Shown piece after piece: positions 1-8,925 of a stretch of DNA of 64,000 bases (within the stretch, counting starts at the first letter, position 1; the number at the start of each line of letters is the position of its first letter). Under the pieces are notes generated by a model. That model was not told where the DNA came from and did no database searches. It worked only from the letters and a program-made list of their open reading frames with translations. The stretch is taken from NCBI RefSeq assembly GCF_026013545.1, contig NZ_JAPDOG010000012.1, forward strand, positions 62,001-126,000. Reading direction: 5' to 3'. Source of the DNA: Defluviimonas salinarum (GTDB lineage Bacteria > Pseudomonadota > Alphaproteobacteria > Rhodobacterales > Rhodobacteraceae). The translations under genes were made by a program, and so were the position numbers.

Positions 1-498
1 AAGGCGCGTCACGGCGACATCATCCTCAAGCCGCTCTACGGCAATGGCGGTGCGGGTGTGTTCCGGCTCGACCCGAATGACCGCAATCTCGCGTCGCTGC
101 ACGAGCTCTTCATCGGCATCAGCCGCGAGCCGCTCATCGCCCAGAAATATGTGCCCGCCGTGGTCAAGGGCGACAAGCGCATCATCCTCGTCGATGGCGA
201 GCCCGTCGGCGCTATCAACCGGATCCCGGCCGAGGGCGAGACCCGGTCGAACATGCATGTTGGTGGCCGGCCGGAGCCGGTCGGGCTGACCGAGCGCGAT
301 CGCGAGATTTGCGCCGCTATCGGGCCGACGCTGCGCGAGAAGGGTCAGGTCTTCGTCGGGATCGATGTGATCGGTGACTGGCTGACCGAGATCAACGTGA
401 CCTCGCCCACGGGGATTCAGGAGCTCGAACGCTTCGACGGGACCAATGCCGCGGCAAAGATCTGGGAGGCGATCGAGGCGAAGCTGGCTGCGCGGTGA
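1..498 (+). CDS. gshB: Glutathione synthetase, C-terminal part
   Basis: The reading frame is open from the first base, so the gene begins outside the window; 165 codons are visible. GshB joins gamma-glutamylcysteine to glycine with ATP in the cytoplasm, the last step of glutathione synthesis. The visible part is the ATP-grasp region: a glycine-rich loop ([10 protein letters not shown]) at visible residues 10-19 and the family's metal/substrate motif [12 protein letters not shown] near the end. The stop overlaps the GTG start of the next gene as GTGA, which suggests translational coupling. The gene is intact as far as seen, and the identity is clear. Confidence 0.95.
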   Translation, partial: KARHGDIILKPLYGNGGAGVFRLDPNDRNLASLHELFIGISREPLIAQKYVPAVVKGDKRIILVDGEPVGAINRIPAEGETRSNMHVGGRPEPVGLTERDREICAAIGPTLREKGQVFVGIDVIGDWLTEINVTSPTGIQELERFDGTNAAAKIWEAIEAKLAAR

Positions 499-1438
499 AC
501 CTGCGGCTGCGTCTGTTGAACGCTGCCCTGGTGGCTGTCGTCAAGCCGCAGCTTCGCCACATGTCCAACCCCCTCGCGGCCCGGCGCGGCTTCGAGCGGT
601 TCGCGCGGGCGTTCCTGGCCCGGCCGAGCGGTGTCATCGTCGAGCGGGAGCATCCTGAAGAGGCTCCAGAGCTTTTCTGGCATCGCCCCGCCGCGGGGCG
701 GCCCAAAGTTCTGATCTACTTTCACGGCGGCGGTTACATCGCCGGCTCTCCGCGGACCCATCACGGCCTGCTGGCCTCGCTCGCGAAGGTCGCCGGCATC
801 GCCGTCTGCACGCCGCGCTATCGGCTCGCCCCGGAGCACCCTTTCCCGGCCGCGCAGGATGACGCCTACGCGGCCTGGCGGCACCTGCGCCAGACGGGTT
901 TCGCACCCCGCGACATTGCGCTTGCCGGCGACAGCGCGGGTGGGGGGCTTGCGCTGTCGCTGGTCGCGCGGCTCTGCGCCGAGCACACGCCGCCCGCCGC
1001 CGTGGCGGTCTTTCGCCCCGGACGGACCTGACGGGATCGGGCGCCTCCTGCCGAACCAACGCCGGGCGGGATCCGTTTCTGCCGGTTGAGCGGCTCGCCG
1101 AGCTTGCGGGCCATGCGCTGGCCGGGCACGATCCGCGCGACCCGCTCGTCTCGCCGCTCTTTGCCGGGTTTCCGGCCTCTCCGCCGGTCTTCTTCGCGGT
1201 CTCCGAAACCGAAGTGCTGCTCGATGACACGATGCGACTTGCCCGGAGGCTCGAGGCGGAGGGGGTGGAGACGGAGCTTCAGGTCAGCCCCGATAGCCCG
1301 CATGCCTGGCCGATCTTCGTCGGCCGCATTCCCGAGGCGGATGCAACCGTCGCGCAGGCCGCGACCTTCCTCGCCCGCCATCTCGGCCTCGCTGGGGGCA
1401 GGCTCACCGCTTCTCCTGAACGCTCAGCCGGTAGCTGA
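495..1438 (+). pseudogene. Alpha/beta hydrolase (HSL-type esterase), frameshifted
   Basis: A hormone-sensitive-lipase-type esterase is split between two frames. The first part (495-1031, 178 codons) carries the oxyanion motif HGGG at residues 77-80 and the nucleophile motif GDSAG at 145-149. It then runs into a stop at 1029-1031. Homology continues at once in the -1 frame from about 1013 (SPRTDLTGSG) to 1438, which supplies the acid region (ETEVLLDD) and the histidine region (DSPHAWPIF). One missing base near 1011-1013 explains it. The join is not a canonical slippery heptamer. The 3' end overlaps comM tail to tail by 35 bases. It is either a real recent pseudogene or a one-base sequence error. 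Confidence 0.85.
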
Positions 1439-2918
1439 CGGCCTCGGCCACATGGGGCTTTCGGACCGCCTCGGACCCGGCCAGATCGGCGATGGTGCGG
1501 GCGACCCGCAGGATCCGGTGGTAGCCGCGGGCCGAGAGCCCGAAGCGGTCCGCGACGCGGGCGAGCAGGTCCCTCCCTTCGGGATCGGGGCACGCCACTT
1601 CTTCCAGAAGCCGCCCCTCGACATCGGCATTGACCCGGACCTCGGGATGGCCCGCGAAGCGCGCCGTCTGCGCCGCCCGCGCGGCGGCGACGCGTTCGGC
1701 GACCGTGGCAGAGGCGTCCCCGGTCTCGGGCAGGTCGAGATCGGTATAGGCAACCGGCGGCACCTCGACCCGAAGGTCGATCCGGTCCATCAGCGGTCCC
1801 GAGATGCGGCCGAGATAGTCCTCGCCGCATTGCGGGACGCGGGCGCAGGCGCGCGACGGATCGGTCAGGTAGCCGCATTTGCAGGGATTGGCGGCGGCGA
1901 CCAGGAGGAAGCGGCAGGGATAGCGGATATGGGCGTTGGCGCGGGCCACGACGACCTCGCCGGTCTCGATCGGCTGGCGCAGCGTTTCGAGCACGGCGCG
2001 CGGGAATTCCGGGAACTCGTCGAGAAACAGCACGCCGTTATGGGCGAGGCTGATCTCGCCCGGCTTGGCACCACGCCCGCCGCCGACGATGGCGGCCATC
2101 GAGGCGGTGTGGTGCGGCTCGCGGAAGGGGCGGGTGCGGCTGATCCCGCCCTCGTCGATGAGCCCCGAAAGCGAGTGGATCATCGAGGTCTCGAGCGCTT
2201 CGACGGCGGTCAGCGGCGGCAGGATGCCCGGAATCCGCGCGGCCAGCATCGACTTGCCGGAGCCGGGTGTGCCGACCATCAGCAGATGGTGCCGCCCCGC
2301 CGCCGCGATCTCCAGCGCGCGCTTGGCGCGTTCCTGGCCCTTGACGTCGCGCAGGTCGCGGTGCGCGGGGTCGCGCCGGACCTCGCCGGGCGTCGCGGGC
2401 GCGATCGGTGCCTGGCCGGTATAGTGCCGCAGCACATCGGCGAGCGAGGACGCCGCGATCACCGTCGTCGCCCCGACCCAGGCGGCTTCCGGCCCGCAGG
2501 CCTTGGGGCAGAGGAGCGTCCGTTCCTCCTCGGCCGCCGCCATCGCCGCGGGCAGCGCGCCGATCACCGGGACCAGCCGGCCATCGAGCGACAGCTCGCC
2601 CAGAGCCACGGTCGTCTCGACCTCCTCGCGCGGCAGGATGTCGATCGCGGCCAGGAGCGCCAGCGCGATCGGCAGGTCGAAATGCGAGCCCTCCTTCGGC
2701 AGGTCGGCGGGCGAGAGGTTGATCGTGATCCGCTTCGACGGCAGCGCGATCGAAAGCGAGGTCAGCGCCGCGCGGACCCGGTCGCGCGCCTCGCTCACCG
2801 CCTTGTCGGGCAGGCCGACGACCGCAAAGGCCGGCATGCCGGTCGCGACCGAGCATTGCACCTCGACGATGCGCGCCTCCACGCCCTCGAATGCGACCGT
2901 GTAGGTGCGCGCCACCAT
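1404..2918 (-). CDS. comM: YifB/ComM family Mg-chelatase-like AAA ATPase
   Basis: 504 residues, normal for the family. Residues 1-165 match the Lon-protease-like fold typical of ComM (FAVVGLPDKAV at 31-41). The AAA core has Walker A GTPGSGKS at 216-223 and Walker B GVLFLDEF at 295-302. A zinc-type cysteine set lies at C346, C348, C358 and C364. Family members are hexameric helicases that promote branch migration in natural transformation, so a role in recombination of incoming DNA is inferred. The ATG at 2918 is preceded by a purine-rich site (GGAAGGGGA). It stands alone on this strand between a convergent esterase and a glutathione transferase gene. Confidence 0.93.
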   Translation of the reverse strand: MVARTYTVAFEGVEARIVEVQCSVATGMPAFAVVGLPDKAVSEARDRVRAALTSLSIALPSKRITINLSPADLPKEGSHFDLPIALALLAAIDILPREEVETTVALGELSLDGRLVPVIGALPAAMAAAEEERTLLCPKACGPEAAWVGATTVIAASSLADVLRHYTGQAPIAPATPGEVRRDPAHRDLRDVKGQERAKRALEIAAAGRHHLLMVGTPGSGKSMLAARIPGILPPLTAVEALETSMIHSLSGLIDEGGISRTRPFREPHHTASMAAIVGGGRGAKPGEISLAHNGVLFLDEFPEFPRAVLETLRQPIETGEVVVARANAHIRYPCRFLLVAAANPCKCGYLTDPSRACARVPQCGEDYLGRISGPLMDRIDLRVEVPPVAYTDLDLPETGDASATVAERVAAARAAQTARFAGHPEVRVNADVEGRLLEEVACPDPEGRDLLARVADRFGLSARGYHRILRVARTIADLAGSEAVRKPHVAEAVSYRLSVQEKR

Positions 2919-2971
2919 CCGCCGTCCCCTTCCAACTGGTTAACGGCTACTCGGGCGTGGTTTAGGAATGG

Positions 2972-3841
2972 TTAACGCGCGATCATCGCCATGAAGGCCG
3001 GCCAGGCTTCGGGGTCGTGGAGCGTCTTGTCGCGGCAGAACGGGTTGCAGAAGCCCCAGACGCGGCCGTCGAGGCGGAGGAAGTCGGTCACCGGCTTGCC
3101 GGAATAGGGGCAGGCCGCGTTTTCCGATGGGCCGTCGGCGATCGTTGCGGGAAGCGGCGCGGGGCCGGGCCAGGGGCGTTCGGGATAGGGCTTGGCATAG
3201 CTCGGCTGAACGCGGTTCTCGGCCTTGCCCATCGCCCGCCAGCGGCGGAAGGCGGGGTCGGCGAGATGCGCGTTTACATAGTCCATCGCCGCCGCCGATA
3301 CCGGCAGGTTGTAGGTGGCGATCCGGGTCGCCACTGGGGCGAAGAAGGCATCGGCCGCGGTGTAGCGGCCGAAGAGCCAGGGGCTGTCTTCGCCGAACCT
3401 CTCGCGGGCGCGGGCCCAGATGCGCTCGATCCGGGCGAGGTCGGCCAGAACCTCGGCGCGCGGCGCGCTGTCGGCGTAGCTTTTCAGGAGGTTCATCGGG
3501 CAGTCACCCCTGAGCGCGGTGAAGCCCGCGCACATCTCGGCCGCCATGTAGCGCGCCATCGCGCGGGCGGCGGGGTCCTCCGGCCAGAGCCGCGCTTCGG
3601 GGTGGCGTTCGGCAAGCGTCTCGGCGATGGCGAGGCTTTCGCCGATCACCTCGCCGTCGGGCAGGCGCAGCGCGGGCACCAGCCGGGCGGGGGCGAAGTC
3701 GGCGAGCAGGCGGTCGAAGTCGCCGGTGTAGAGTACGCCGGAATGGCACTCGACGGTCAGGCCGAATTTCTCGAAGAGAAGCCAGCCGCGCAGCGACCAA
3801 CTCGAATGGGAGCGGTCGCCGATGGCGAGGTGATATGTCAT
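2972..3841 (-). CDS. Glutathione S-transferase with C-terminal cysteine motif
   Basis: 289 residues. Residues 1-80 form a thioredoxin-like GST N-domain (SHSSWSLRGWLL at 11-22, the cis-proline stretch VPAL at 55-58 and ES at 68-69). The alpha-helical C-domain follows to about residue 210. Beyond a usual GST there is an extension of about 60 residues with CPYSGKP at 244-250 and FCNPFCRDK at 264-272, which resembles a small treble-clef or zinc-ribbon metal site (C244, C265, C269). The substrate cannot be told. The gene is divergent from coaBC, with a perfect palindrome in the shared region. Confidence 0.85.
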   Translation of the reverse strand: MTYHLAIGDRSHSSWSLRGWLLFEKFGLTVECHSGVLYTGDFDRLLADFAPARLVPALRLPDGEVIGESLAIAETLAERHPEARLWPEDPAARAMARYMAAEMCAGFTALRGDCPMNLLKSYADSAPRAEVLADLARIERIWARARERFGEDSPWLFGRYTAADAFFAPVATRIATYNLPVSAAAMDYVNAHLADPAFRRWRAMGKAENRVQPSYAKPYPERPWPGPAPLPATIADGPSENAACPYSGKPVTDFLRLDGRVWGFCNPFCRDKTLHDPEAWPAFMAMIAR

Positions 3842-3911
3842 GTCGCGCCTCCGTTTCCCGTTTGCTAGCCCGAGGGGCGATCCGGCGTCACGTTCTTCTT
3901 TGTGGACGTCG

Positions 3912-3930
3912 CCATCACGGGCCGTGATGG
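3912..3930. promoter_or_regulatory. Perfect 9-1-9 palindrome in divergent promoter region
   Basis: CCATCACGG-G-CCGTGATGG is an exact inverted repeat midway between the divergent GST and coaBC starts. It has no T-run on either side, so an operator is likelier than a terminator. No cognate regulator is recognised. Confidence 0.45.
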
Positions 3931-3996
3931 TCCGCGCGGCTTGTCTTCCGCCCGGGCGCGACCTAATCCTTGGGAACCCCAGCGAGTGAGGCCTTC

Positions 3997-5202
3997 ATGC
4001 TTTCGGGCAAGCGCATCCTTCTGATCATCGGCGGCGGCATCGCGGCCTACAAGGCGCTCGACCTGATCCGGCGGCTCCGGGAGCGGGGCGCCTCGGTGAC
4101 GTCGGTGCTGACGCGGGCGGGCGAGGAATTCGTGACGCCGCTGTCGGTGGCGGCTCTGGCGGGCGAGAAATGCTACCGGCATCTCTTCGACCTGACCGAC
4201 GAGGCCGAGATGGGGCATATCGAGCTTAGTCGAGCGGCGGACCTGGTGGTCGTCGCCCCCGCGACGGCGGACCTGATGGCGAAGATGGCCGGGGGGCATG
4301 CCGACGATCTCGCCTCGACGCTGCTGATGGCGACCGACAAGAAGGTGCTAATCGCGCCGGCGATGAACGTGCGGATGTGGCTGCATCGGGCGACGCAGCG
4401 CAACATCGCCACGCTCAGGGCCGACGACATCCGCCTCGTCGGACCGAGCGAGGGCGACATGGCCTGCGGCGAATACGGGCCGGGGCGGATGGCGGAACCG
4501 CTGGAGATCGTCGCGGCGGTCGAGGCGGTGCTGGGCGGCGGGCCGCTCGCCGGGCGGCATGTGATCGTGACCTCGGGGCCGACGCACGAGCCGATCGACC
4601 CGGTACGCTACATCGCCAACCGCTCCTCGGGCGCACAGGGCACGGCGCTGGCGCGGGCTTTGCGCGACCTCGGGGCGCGGGTGACCTTCGTGACCGGCCC
4701 GGCGGCGGTGCCGGCACCGGGCGGGGTCGAGGTGGTTCGGGTCGAGACCGCGGTGGAGATGCTGGCGGCGGTCGAGGCGGCCCTGCCCGCCAATGCCGTC
4801 ATCTGTGCGGCGGCGGTGGCCGACTGGCGGGTGGCCAACGCGGCGGGATCGAAGATGAAGAAGGACGGCTCCGGCAAGGCGCCGGCGCTGGATTTTGCCG
4901 AGAACCCGGACATCCTCGCGACGGTGGCGCAGCGGAACAAGGGGCGACCGGGGCTGGTCGTGGGTTTTGCGGCCGAGACGGACGACGTGGTCGCCCATGC
5001 GACGGCGAAGCGGGCGCGCAAGAAATGCGACTGGATCGTCGCCAATGACGTGCGGCCCGCGACCGGGATCATGGGCGGCACCGAGAACGCGGTGACGTTG
5101 ATCACGGAAAGTGGCGCCGAGGAATGGCCGCGGCTGCCGAAGGACGAGGTGGCGCGACGGCTCGCGACGCGGATCGCCGGGGCGCTTGGCGCGGGCGGAT
5201 AG
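3997..5202 (+). CDS. coaBC: Bifunctional phosphopantothenoylcysteine decarboxylase/synthetase
   Basis: 401 residues from the ATG at 3997; a TTG nine codons earlier is less likely. The enzyme condenses 4'-phosphopantothenate with cysteine and decarboxylates the product, two middle steps of coenzyme A synthesis. The N-terminal flavoprotein (CoaC) half has GGGIAAYK at 12-19, the catalytic histidine in MGHIELSR (H74), PAMN at 121-124 and the active cysteine loop [13 protein letters not shown] (C157). The CoaB half begins near 185 with [20 protein letters not shown]. It is followed by dut and moeB on the same strand, probably as one transcript. Confidence 0.95.
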   Translation: MLSGKRILLIIGGGIAAYKALDLIRRLRERGASVTSVLTRAGEEFVTPLSVAALAGEKCYRHLFDLTDEAEMGHIELSRAADLVVVAPATADLMAKMAGGHADDLASTLLMATDKKVLIAPAMNVRMWLHRATQRNIATLRADDIRLVGPSEGDMACGEYGPGRMAEPLEIVAAVEAVLGGGPLAGRHVIVTSGPTHEPIDPVRYIANRSSGAQGTALARALRDLGARVTFVTGPAAVPAPGGVEVVRVETAVEMLAAVEAALPANAVICAAAVADWRVANAAGSKMKKDGSGKAPALDFAENPDILATVAQRNKGRPGLVVGFAAETDDVVAHATAKRARKKCDWIVANDVRPATGIMGGTENAVTLITESGAEEWPRLPKDEVARRLATRIAGALGAGG

Positions 5203-5210
5203 GGCGGATG

Positions 5211-5243
5211 CCTCCGGCGGGGATATTTTCGGCAAGATGAAGG
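5211..5243 (+). repeat. Intergenic repeat, GGGATATTTTCGG type, copy 1
   Basis: The stretch CCTCCGGCGGGGATATTTTCGG between coaBC and dut shares its core with copies near 6776-6800 and, reversed, near 11294-11310. It has no hairpin of its own here. It overlaps an alternative dut start at 5237, which makes that start unlikely. Confidence 0.5.
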
Positions 5244-5251
5244 GGCAAGCG

Positions 5252-5719
5252 ATGCGACCCACGATCCGGGTTCTGCGCGAGGAATGGGCCGATCCGGCAG
5301 TGCCGCTGCCGTCCTATGTGACGGCGGGGGCGGCGGGGGCCGATGTCCGCGCGAACCTGCCCGAGGCGGAGCGGGCGGGGGGGCTCGTGCTTGCCCCTAT
5401 GGCGCGGCGGCTGGTGCCGACCGGGCTGCGGCTCGAGATCCCGGAGGGCTTCGAGGTGCAGGTCCGGCCGCGCTCGGGCCTCGCGCTGAAGCACGGGATC
5501 TCGCTCCCGAACACGCCGGGCACGATCGACAGCGACTATCGCGGGCCGCTCGGGGTGATCCTGATCAATCTCGGGGCCGAGCCATTCGTGGTCGGTCACG
5601 GCGACCGGATCGCGCAGCTCGTCGTCGCGCCGGTGGTGCAGGCGGGTTTTGCCGAGGCGGCGGAGCTTGGGGACACCGCGCGCGGCGGGGGCGGTTTCGG
5701 CTCGACGGGGGCGCGATGA
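5252..5719 (+). CDS. dut: dUTP diphosphatase
   Basis: 155 residues, the normal length of trimeric dUTPases. It hydrolyses dUTP to dUMP, which keeps uracil out of DNA and feeds dTMP synthesis. The five family motifs are present: AGAAGADV at 25-32, RSGLA at 74-78, [13 protein letters not shown] at 87-99, GDRIAQLV at 118-125 and the C-terminal arm [10 protein letters not shown] at 144-153. The start at 5252 is chosen because AAGGGG lies just upstream; the ATG at 5237 has no such site. The stop overlaps the next start as ATGA. Confidence 0.95.
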   Translation: MRPTIRVLREEWADPAVPLPSYVTAGAAGADVRANLPEAERAGGLVLAPMARRLVPTGLRLEIPEGFEVQVRPRSGLALKHGISLPNTPGTIDSDYRGPLGVILINLGAEPFVVGHGDRIAQLVVAPVVQAGFAEAAELGDTARGGGGFGSTGAR

Positions 5720-6741
5720 CCGTCGCGCTGATCGCCGCCGCGCTGGTCGCGCTCGGGTTTGTGCTGCGGTTGCCGGGCCGGGTCGTGCTGGGGATGCTCG
5801 GGATGCTTTGGCTTGGCGTTCTGGTCGCGCATCTCGCCTTGCCGTCCGGTCATCCGCTGGCCGCGGCGCTCGGCGGCGACTGGCGGTCCTGGGCGGCTCT
5901 CGGTCTCGGGGTGGCGCTGGTGCTTCTCTACCGCGCCGGGCTCGTGCAGCTTCGGAACGGGGCGCGGCCCGTCGGGGGGACCGAGGGCGGCACGTTCTCG
6001 ACCGTGGAGCTTGACCGCTATGCCCGCCACATCGTGCTGCGGGAGGTCGGCGGCATGGGCCAGCGCCGGCTGAAGGAGGCGAAGGTGCTGGTGATCGGCG
6101 CCGGCGGGCTCGGCTCGCCCGCGCTGCTTTACCTGGCGGCGGCCGGGGTCGGCACGATCGGGGTGATCGACGATGACGAGGTGTCGAATTCCAACCTGCA
6201 GCGGCAGGTGATCCATACTGACGCCCGGATCGGCCAGCCCAAGGTCTTTTCCGCTGAAGGAGCGATGACGGCGCTCAATCCCTTCATCACCGTCAAGCCC
6301 TACAACCGGCGGCTCGGCGCGGCCGAGGCGGAGGCGCTTTTCGCGGAATACGATCTCATCCTCGACGGGTCCGACAATTTCGACACGCGCTACATGGTGA
6401 ACGCGGCGGCGGTGGCGGCGAAGCGCCCGCTCCTCTCGGCGGCGATCACCCAGTGGGAGGGGCAGATCAGCCTTTACGATCCCGCGAAGGGGGCGCCCTG
6501 CTATGCCTGCATCTTCCCAGAGCGGCCCGCCGACGGGCTGGCGCCCGCCTGCGCCGTGGCGGGGGTGATGGGGGCGCTGCCGGGCGTGGTCGGCTCGATG
6601 ATGGCGGTCGAGGCGATCAAGGAGATCACCGGTGCGGGCGAGGGGCTGCGGGGCCGGATGCTGATCTACGACGCGCTTTACGGCGAGAGCCGCCAGATCA
6701 TGCTGAAGCGCAGTCCGGGCTGCGCGGTCTGCGGCGGGTAG
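5716..6741 (+). CDS. moeB: MoeB/ThiF-type adenylyltransferase with N-terminal membrane segments
   Basis: 341 residues. Residues 1-75 contain two or three hydrophobic helices, which are not part of a normal MoeB. The E1-like domain follows: [12 protein letters not shown] at 101-112, the ATP loop GAGGLGS at 128-134, an acidic motif DDDEV, and zinc pairs C262/C265 and C336/C339. Such enzymes adenylate the C-terminal glycine of MoaD (molybdopterin) or ThiS (thiazole), and the sequence does not decide between them. The enzyme is probably tethered to the inner membrane. The start overlaps the dut stop, and a hairpin-bearing repeat follows. Confidence 0.85.
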   Translation: MTVALIAAALVALGFVLRLPGRVVLGMLGMLWLGVLVAHLALPSGHPLAAALGGDWRSWAALGLGVALVLLYRAGLVQLRNGARPVGGTEGGTFSTVELDRYARHIVLREVGGMGQRRLKEAKVLVIGAGGLGSPALLYLAAAGVGTIGVIDDDEVSNSNLQRQVIHTDARIGQPKVFSAEGAMTALNPFITVKPYNRRLGAAEAEALFAEYDLILDGSDNFDTRYMVNAAAVAAKRPLLSAAITQWEGQISLYDPAKGAPCYACIFPERPADGLAPACAVAGVMGALPGVVGSMMAVEAIKEITGAGEGLRGRMLIYDALYGESRQIMLKRSPGCAVCGG

Positions 6742-6750
6742 GACGGTCCT

Positions 6751-6807
6751 CGGGGGCGTCGAGCCCCCTCGGCCCGGCCTCCGGCGGGAGTATTTCGGGA
6801 CAGAAAG
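6751..6807 (+). repeat. Intergenic hairpin plus GGGAGTATTTCGGGA repeat, copy 2
   Basis: GGGGGC-GTCGA-GCCCCC (6752-6768) is followed by CCTCCGGCGGGAGTATTTCGG (6779-6799 region). The same layout, hairpin then ATTT core, appears reversed near 11294-11330. It may also end transcription after moeB, although a true U-run is missing. Confidence 0.5.
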
Positions 6808-6872
6808 TGGGAAAGGGTTCTGGCCTTTGCCGGTGCCTGTGCCTAGCTTCACCCGGCAAAGGAGACCGCCCC

Positions 6873-8915
6873 ATGACCAATCCGCTGCTTCAGCCCTGGA
6901 CCGGCGCCTTCGCGCTGCCGCCCTTCGCCGAGATCCACGACGCCGATTTCGCCCCCGCCTTCGAGGCCGCGTTGGCCGAGGCCCGTGCCAATGTCGCGGC
7001 GATCGCCGGTTCATCGCAACCGGCCAATTTCGCGAATACAGTCGAGGCGCTGGAACTGGCGGAAGAGGCGCTCGACCGGGTTTCGGCGGTGTTCTTCAAC
7101 CTCGCAGGCGCCGAATCGACGCCCGAACGCGAGGCGTTGCAGCGCGACCTGGCGCCGAAGCTCGCGGCTTTCGCCTCCGAAGTGACGATGAATGCCGCGC
7201 TCTTCGCCCGGATCGAGGCGCTCTGGGCCGCGCGGGACACGCTTGGCCTGAATGCGGAGCAGGCACGGGTGCTGGAGCTTTACCGGCGCATGTTCGTCCG
7301 CGCGGGTGCGGCGCTGGACGAGGCGGGGCGGGCGCGGATGGCCGCGGTGAAGGAGCGTCTTGCGGTGCTCTCGACCGCCTTCACCCAGAACCTACTTGCC
7401 GATGAGCGCGACTGGGCGATGCCGCTCGCGGAGGCCGATCTCGCGGGGCTGCCGGATTTCGTCGTCGCCGCCGCGAAGGCCGCGGCGGAGGAGCGTGGGG
7501 CCGGGGGGCACATGCTCACGCTCAACCGCTCGCTCGTCGTGCCGTTCCTGCAGTTCTCGTCGCGCCGCGACCTGCGGGAGACGGCCTATGCGGCCTGGGT
7601 CGCGCGCGGCGAGAGTGGCGGCGCGACCGATAATCGGGCGATCGCCACCGAGATCCTTGCGCTCCGCGAGGAGCGGGCGAAGCTCCTCGGCTACGAAAGC
7701 TTCGCCGCCTACAAGCTCGAACCCGAGATGGCCAAGACCCCGGAGGCGGTGCGCGATCTCCTGATGCGGGTCTGGGAGCCCGCGAAGGGGAAGGCAGAGG
7801 CCGATGCTGCTGTCCTCACCGCCATGATGCACGCGGACGGGATCAACGGCGATCTCGAAGCCTGGGACTGGCGCTATTACGCCGAGAAGCGCCGGCTTTC
7901 CGAGCATGAGCTCGATGAGGGCGAACTGAAGCCCTATTTCGGGCTCGAGACCATGATCGAGGCCGCCTTCGACTGTGCCGCGCGGCTCTTCGGGCTGGCG
8001 TTCCGGCCGCTCGACGTGGCGCTCTATCACCCCGATGCCCGGGCCTGGGAAGTTACCCGCGACGGAAACCATCTCGCGGTGTTCATCGGCGACTATTTCG
8101 CGCGGGCCTCGAAACGGTCCGGCGCCTGGTGTTCTTCCTTCCGCAGCCAGCGCAAGCTCGGGGTGGCGCAGCGGCCCGTCGTCGTCAATGTCTGCAACTT
8201 CGCCAAGCCGGCCAGGGGGGAGCCCGCGCTTCTGTCTTGGGACGATGCACGCACGCTCTTTCACGAGTTCGGCCATGCGCTCCACGCGATGCTGTCGGAC
8301 GTGACTTACGGCTTCATCTCCGGCACCTCGGTCGCGCGCGATTTCGTGGAACTGCCGAGCCAGCTTTTCGAGCACTGGCTCGAAGTGCCCGAGGTGCTCG
8401 ACCGCTTCGCCCGCCATGCCCGGACCGGGGTGCCGATCCCGGCGGCGCTGCGTGACCGTCTGCTCGCAGCCTCGACCTATGATCAGGGCTTTGCCACGGT
8501 AGAATACGTCGCCTCGGCGCTCGTCGATCTCTCGTTCCACGAGGGCGCGGCGCCGGCCGATCCGATGGCGCTGCAGGCCGAGGTGCTGGCCGGGATCGGC
8601 ATGCCGCACGCGATCCGCATGCGCCACGCGACGCCGCATTTCGCCCATGTCTTCGCCGGGGACGGCTATTCCTCGGGCTATTACAGCTACATGTGGTCCG
8701 AGGTGATGGATGCCGATGCATTCGAGGCGTTCCGGGAGGCGGGCGACGCCTTCGACCCCGCCACCGCGCAACGGCTGGAGGCGAACATCCTCTCGGCCGG
8801 CGGCTCGCGGGAGGCCGAGGATCTCTACGCGGCATTCCGCGGCCGGATGCCGGGGGTGGAGCCGCTCCTGAAAGGCCGCGGCCTGCTTGCGGAAACCGTG
8901 CCCGAGCGGGCCTGA
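6873..8915 (+). CDS. M3 family oligopeptidase (Dcp/OpdA type)
   Basis: 680 residues, typical of peptidyl-dipeptidase Dcp or oligopeptidase A. These zinc enzymes cut short peptides and signal-peptide remnants in the cytoplasm; no signal peptide is seen. The zinc motif HEFGH is at 464-468, with the third ligand glutamate at 493 in ELPSQLFEHW. Substrate-loop residues are present near the C terminus (GDGYSSGYYSYMWSEV). The ATG at 6873 has AAAGGAGA upstream. An FAD oxidoreductase gene follows after 10 bases, probably in the same operon. Confidence 0.93.
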   Translation: MTNPLLQPWTGAFALPPFAEIHDADFAPAFEAALAEARANVAAIAGSSQPANFANTVEALELAEEALDRVSAVFFNLAGAESTPEREALQRDLAPKLAAFASEVTMNAALFARIEALWAARDTLGLNAEQARVLELYRRMFVRAGAALDEAGRARMAAVKERLAVLSTAFTQNLLADERDWAMPLAEADLAGLPDFVVAAAKAAAEERGAGGHMLTLNRSLVVPFLQFSSRRDLRETAYAAWVARGESGGATDNRAIATEILALREERAKLLGYESFAAYKLEPEMAKTPEAVRDLLMRVWEPAKGKAEADAAVLTAMMHADGINGDLEAWDWRYYAEKRRLSEHELDEGELKPYFGLETMIEAAFDCAARLFGLAFRPLDVALYHPDARAWEVTRDGNHLAVFIGDYFARASKRSGAWCSSFRSQRKLGVAQRPVVVNVCNFAKPARGEPALLSWDDARTLFHEFGHALHAMLSDVTYGFISGTSVARDFVELPSQLFEHWLEVPEVLDRFARHARTGVPIPAALRDRLLAASTYDQGFATVEYVASALVDLSFHEGAAPADPMALQAEVLAGIGMPHAIRMRHATPHFAHVFAGDGYSSGYYSYMWSEVMDADAFEAFREAGDAFDPATAQRLEANILSAGGSREAEDLYAAFRGRMPGVEPLLKGRGLLAETVPERA

Positions 8916-8925
8916 AGGGGGCGGG

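Noticed and set aside
1005-1020. Programmed -1 frameshift in the esterase gene
   Set aside because: The sequence around the junction lacks a X-XXY-YYZ slippery heptamer and no stimulating hairpin was obvious; a deletion is simpler.
1086-2975. Open frame of over 600 codons opposite comM
   Set aside because: Shadow of the comM codon structure, with no motif and no reasonable start.
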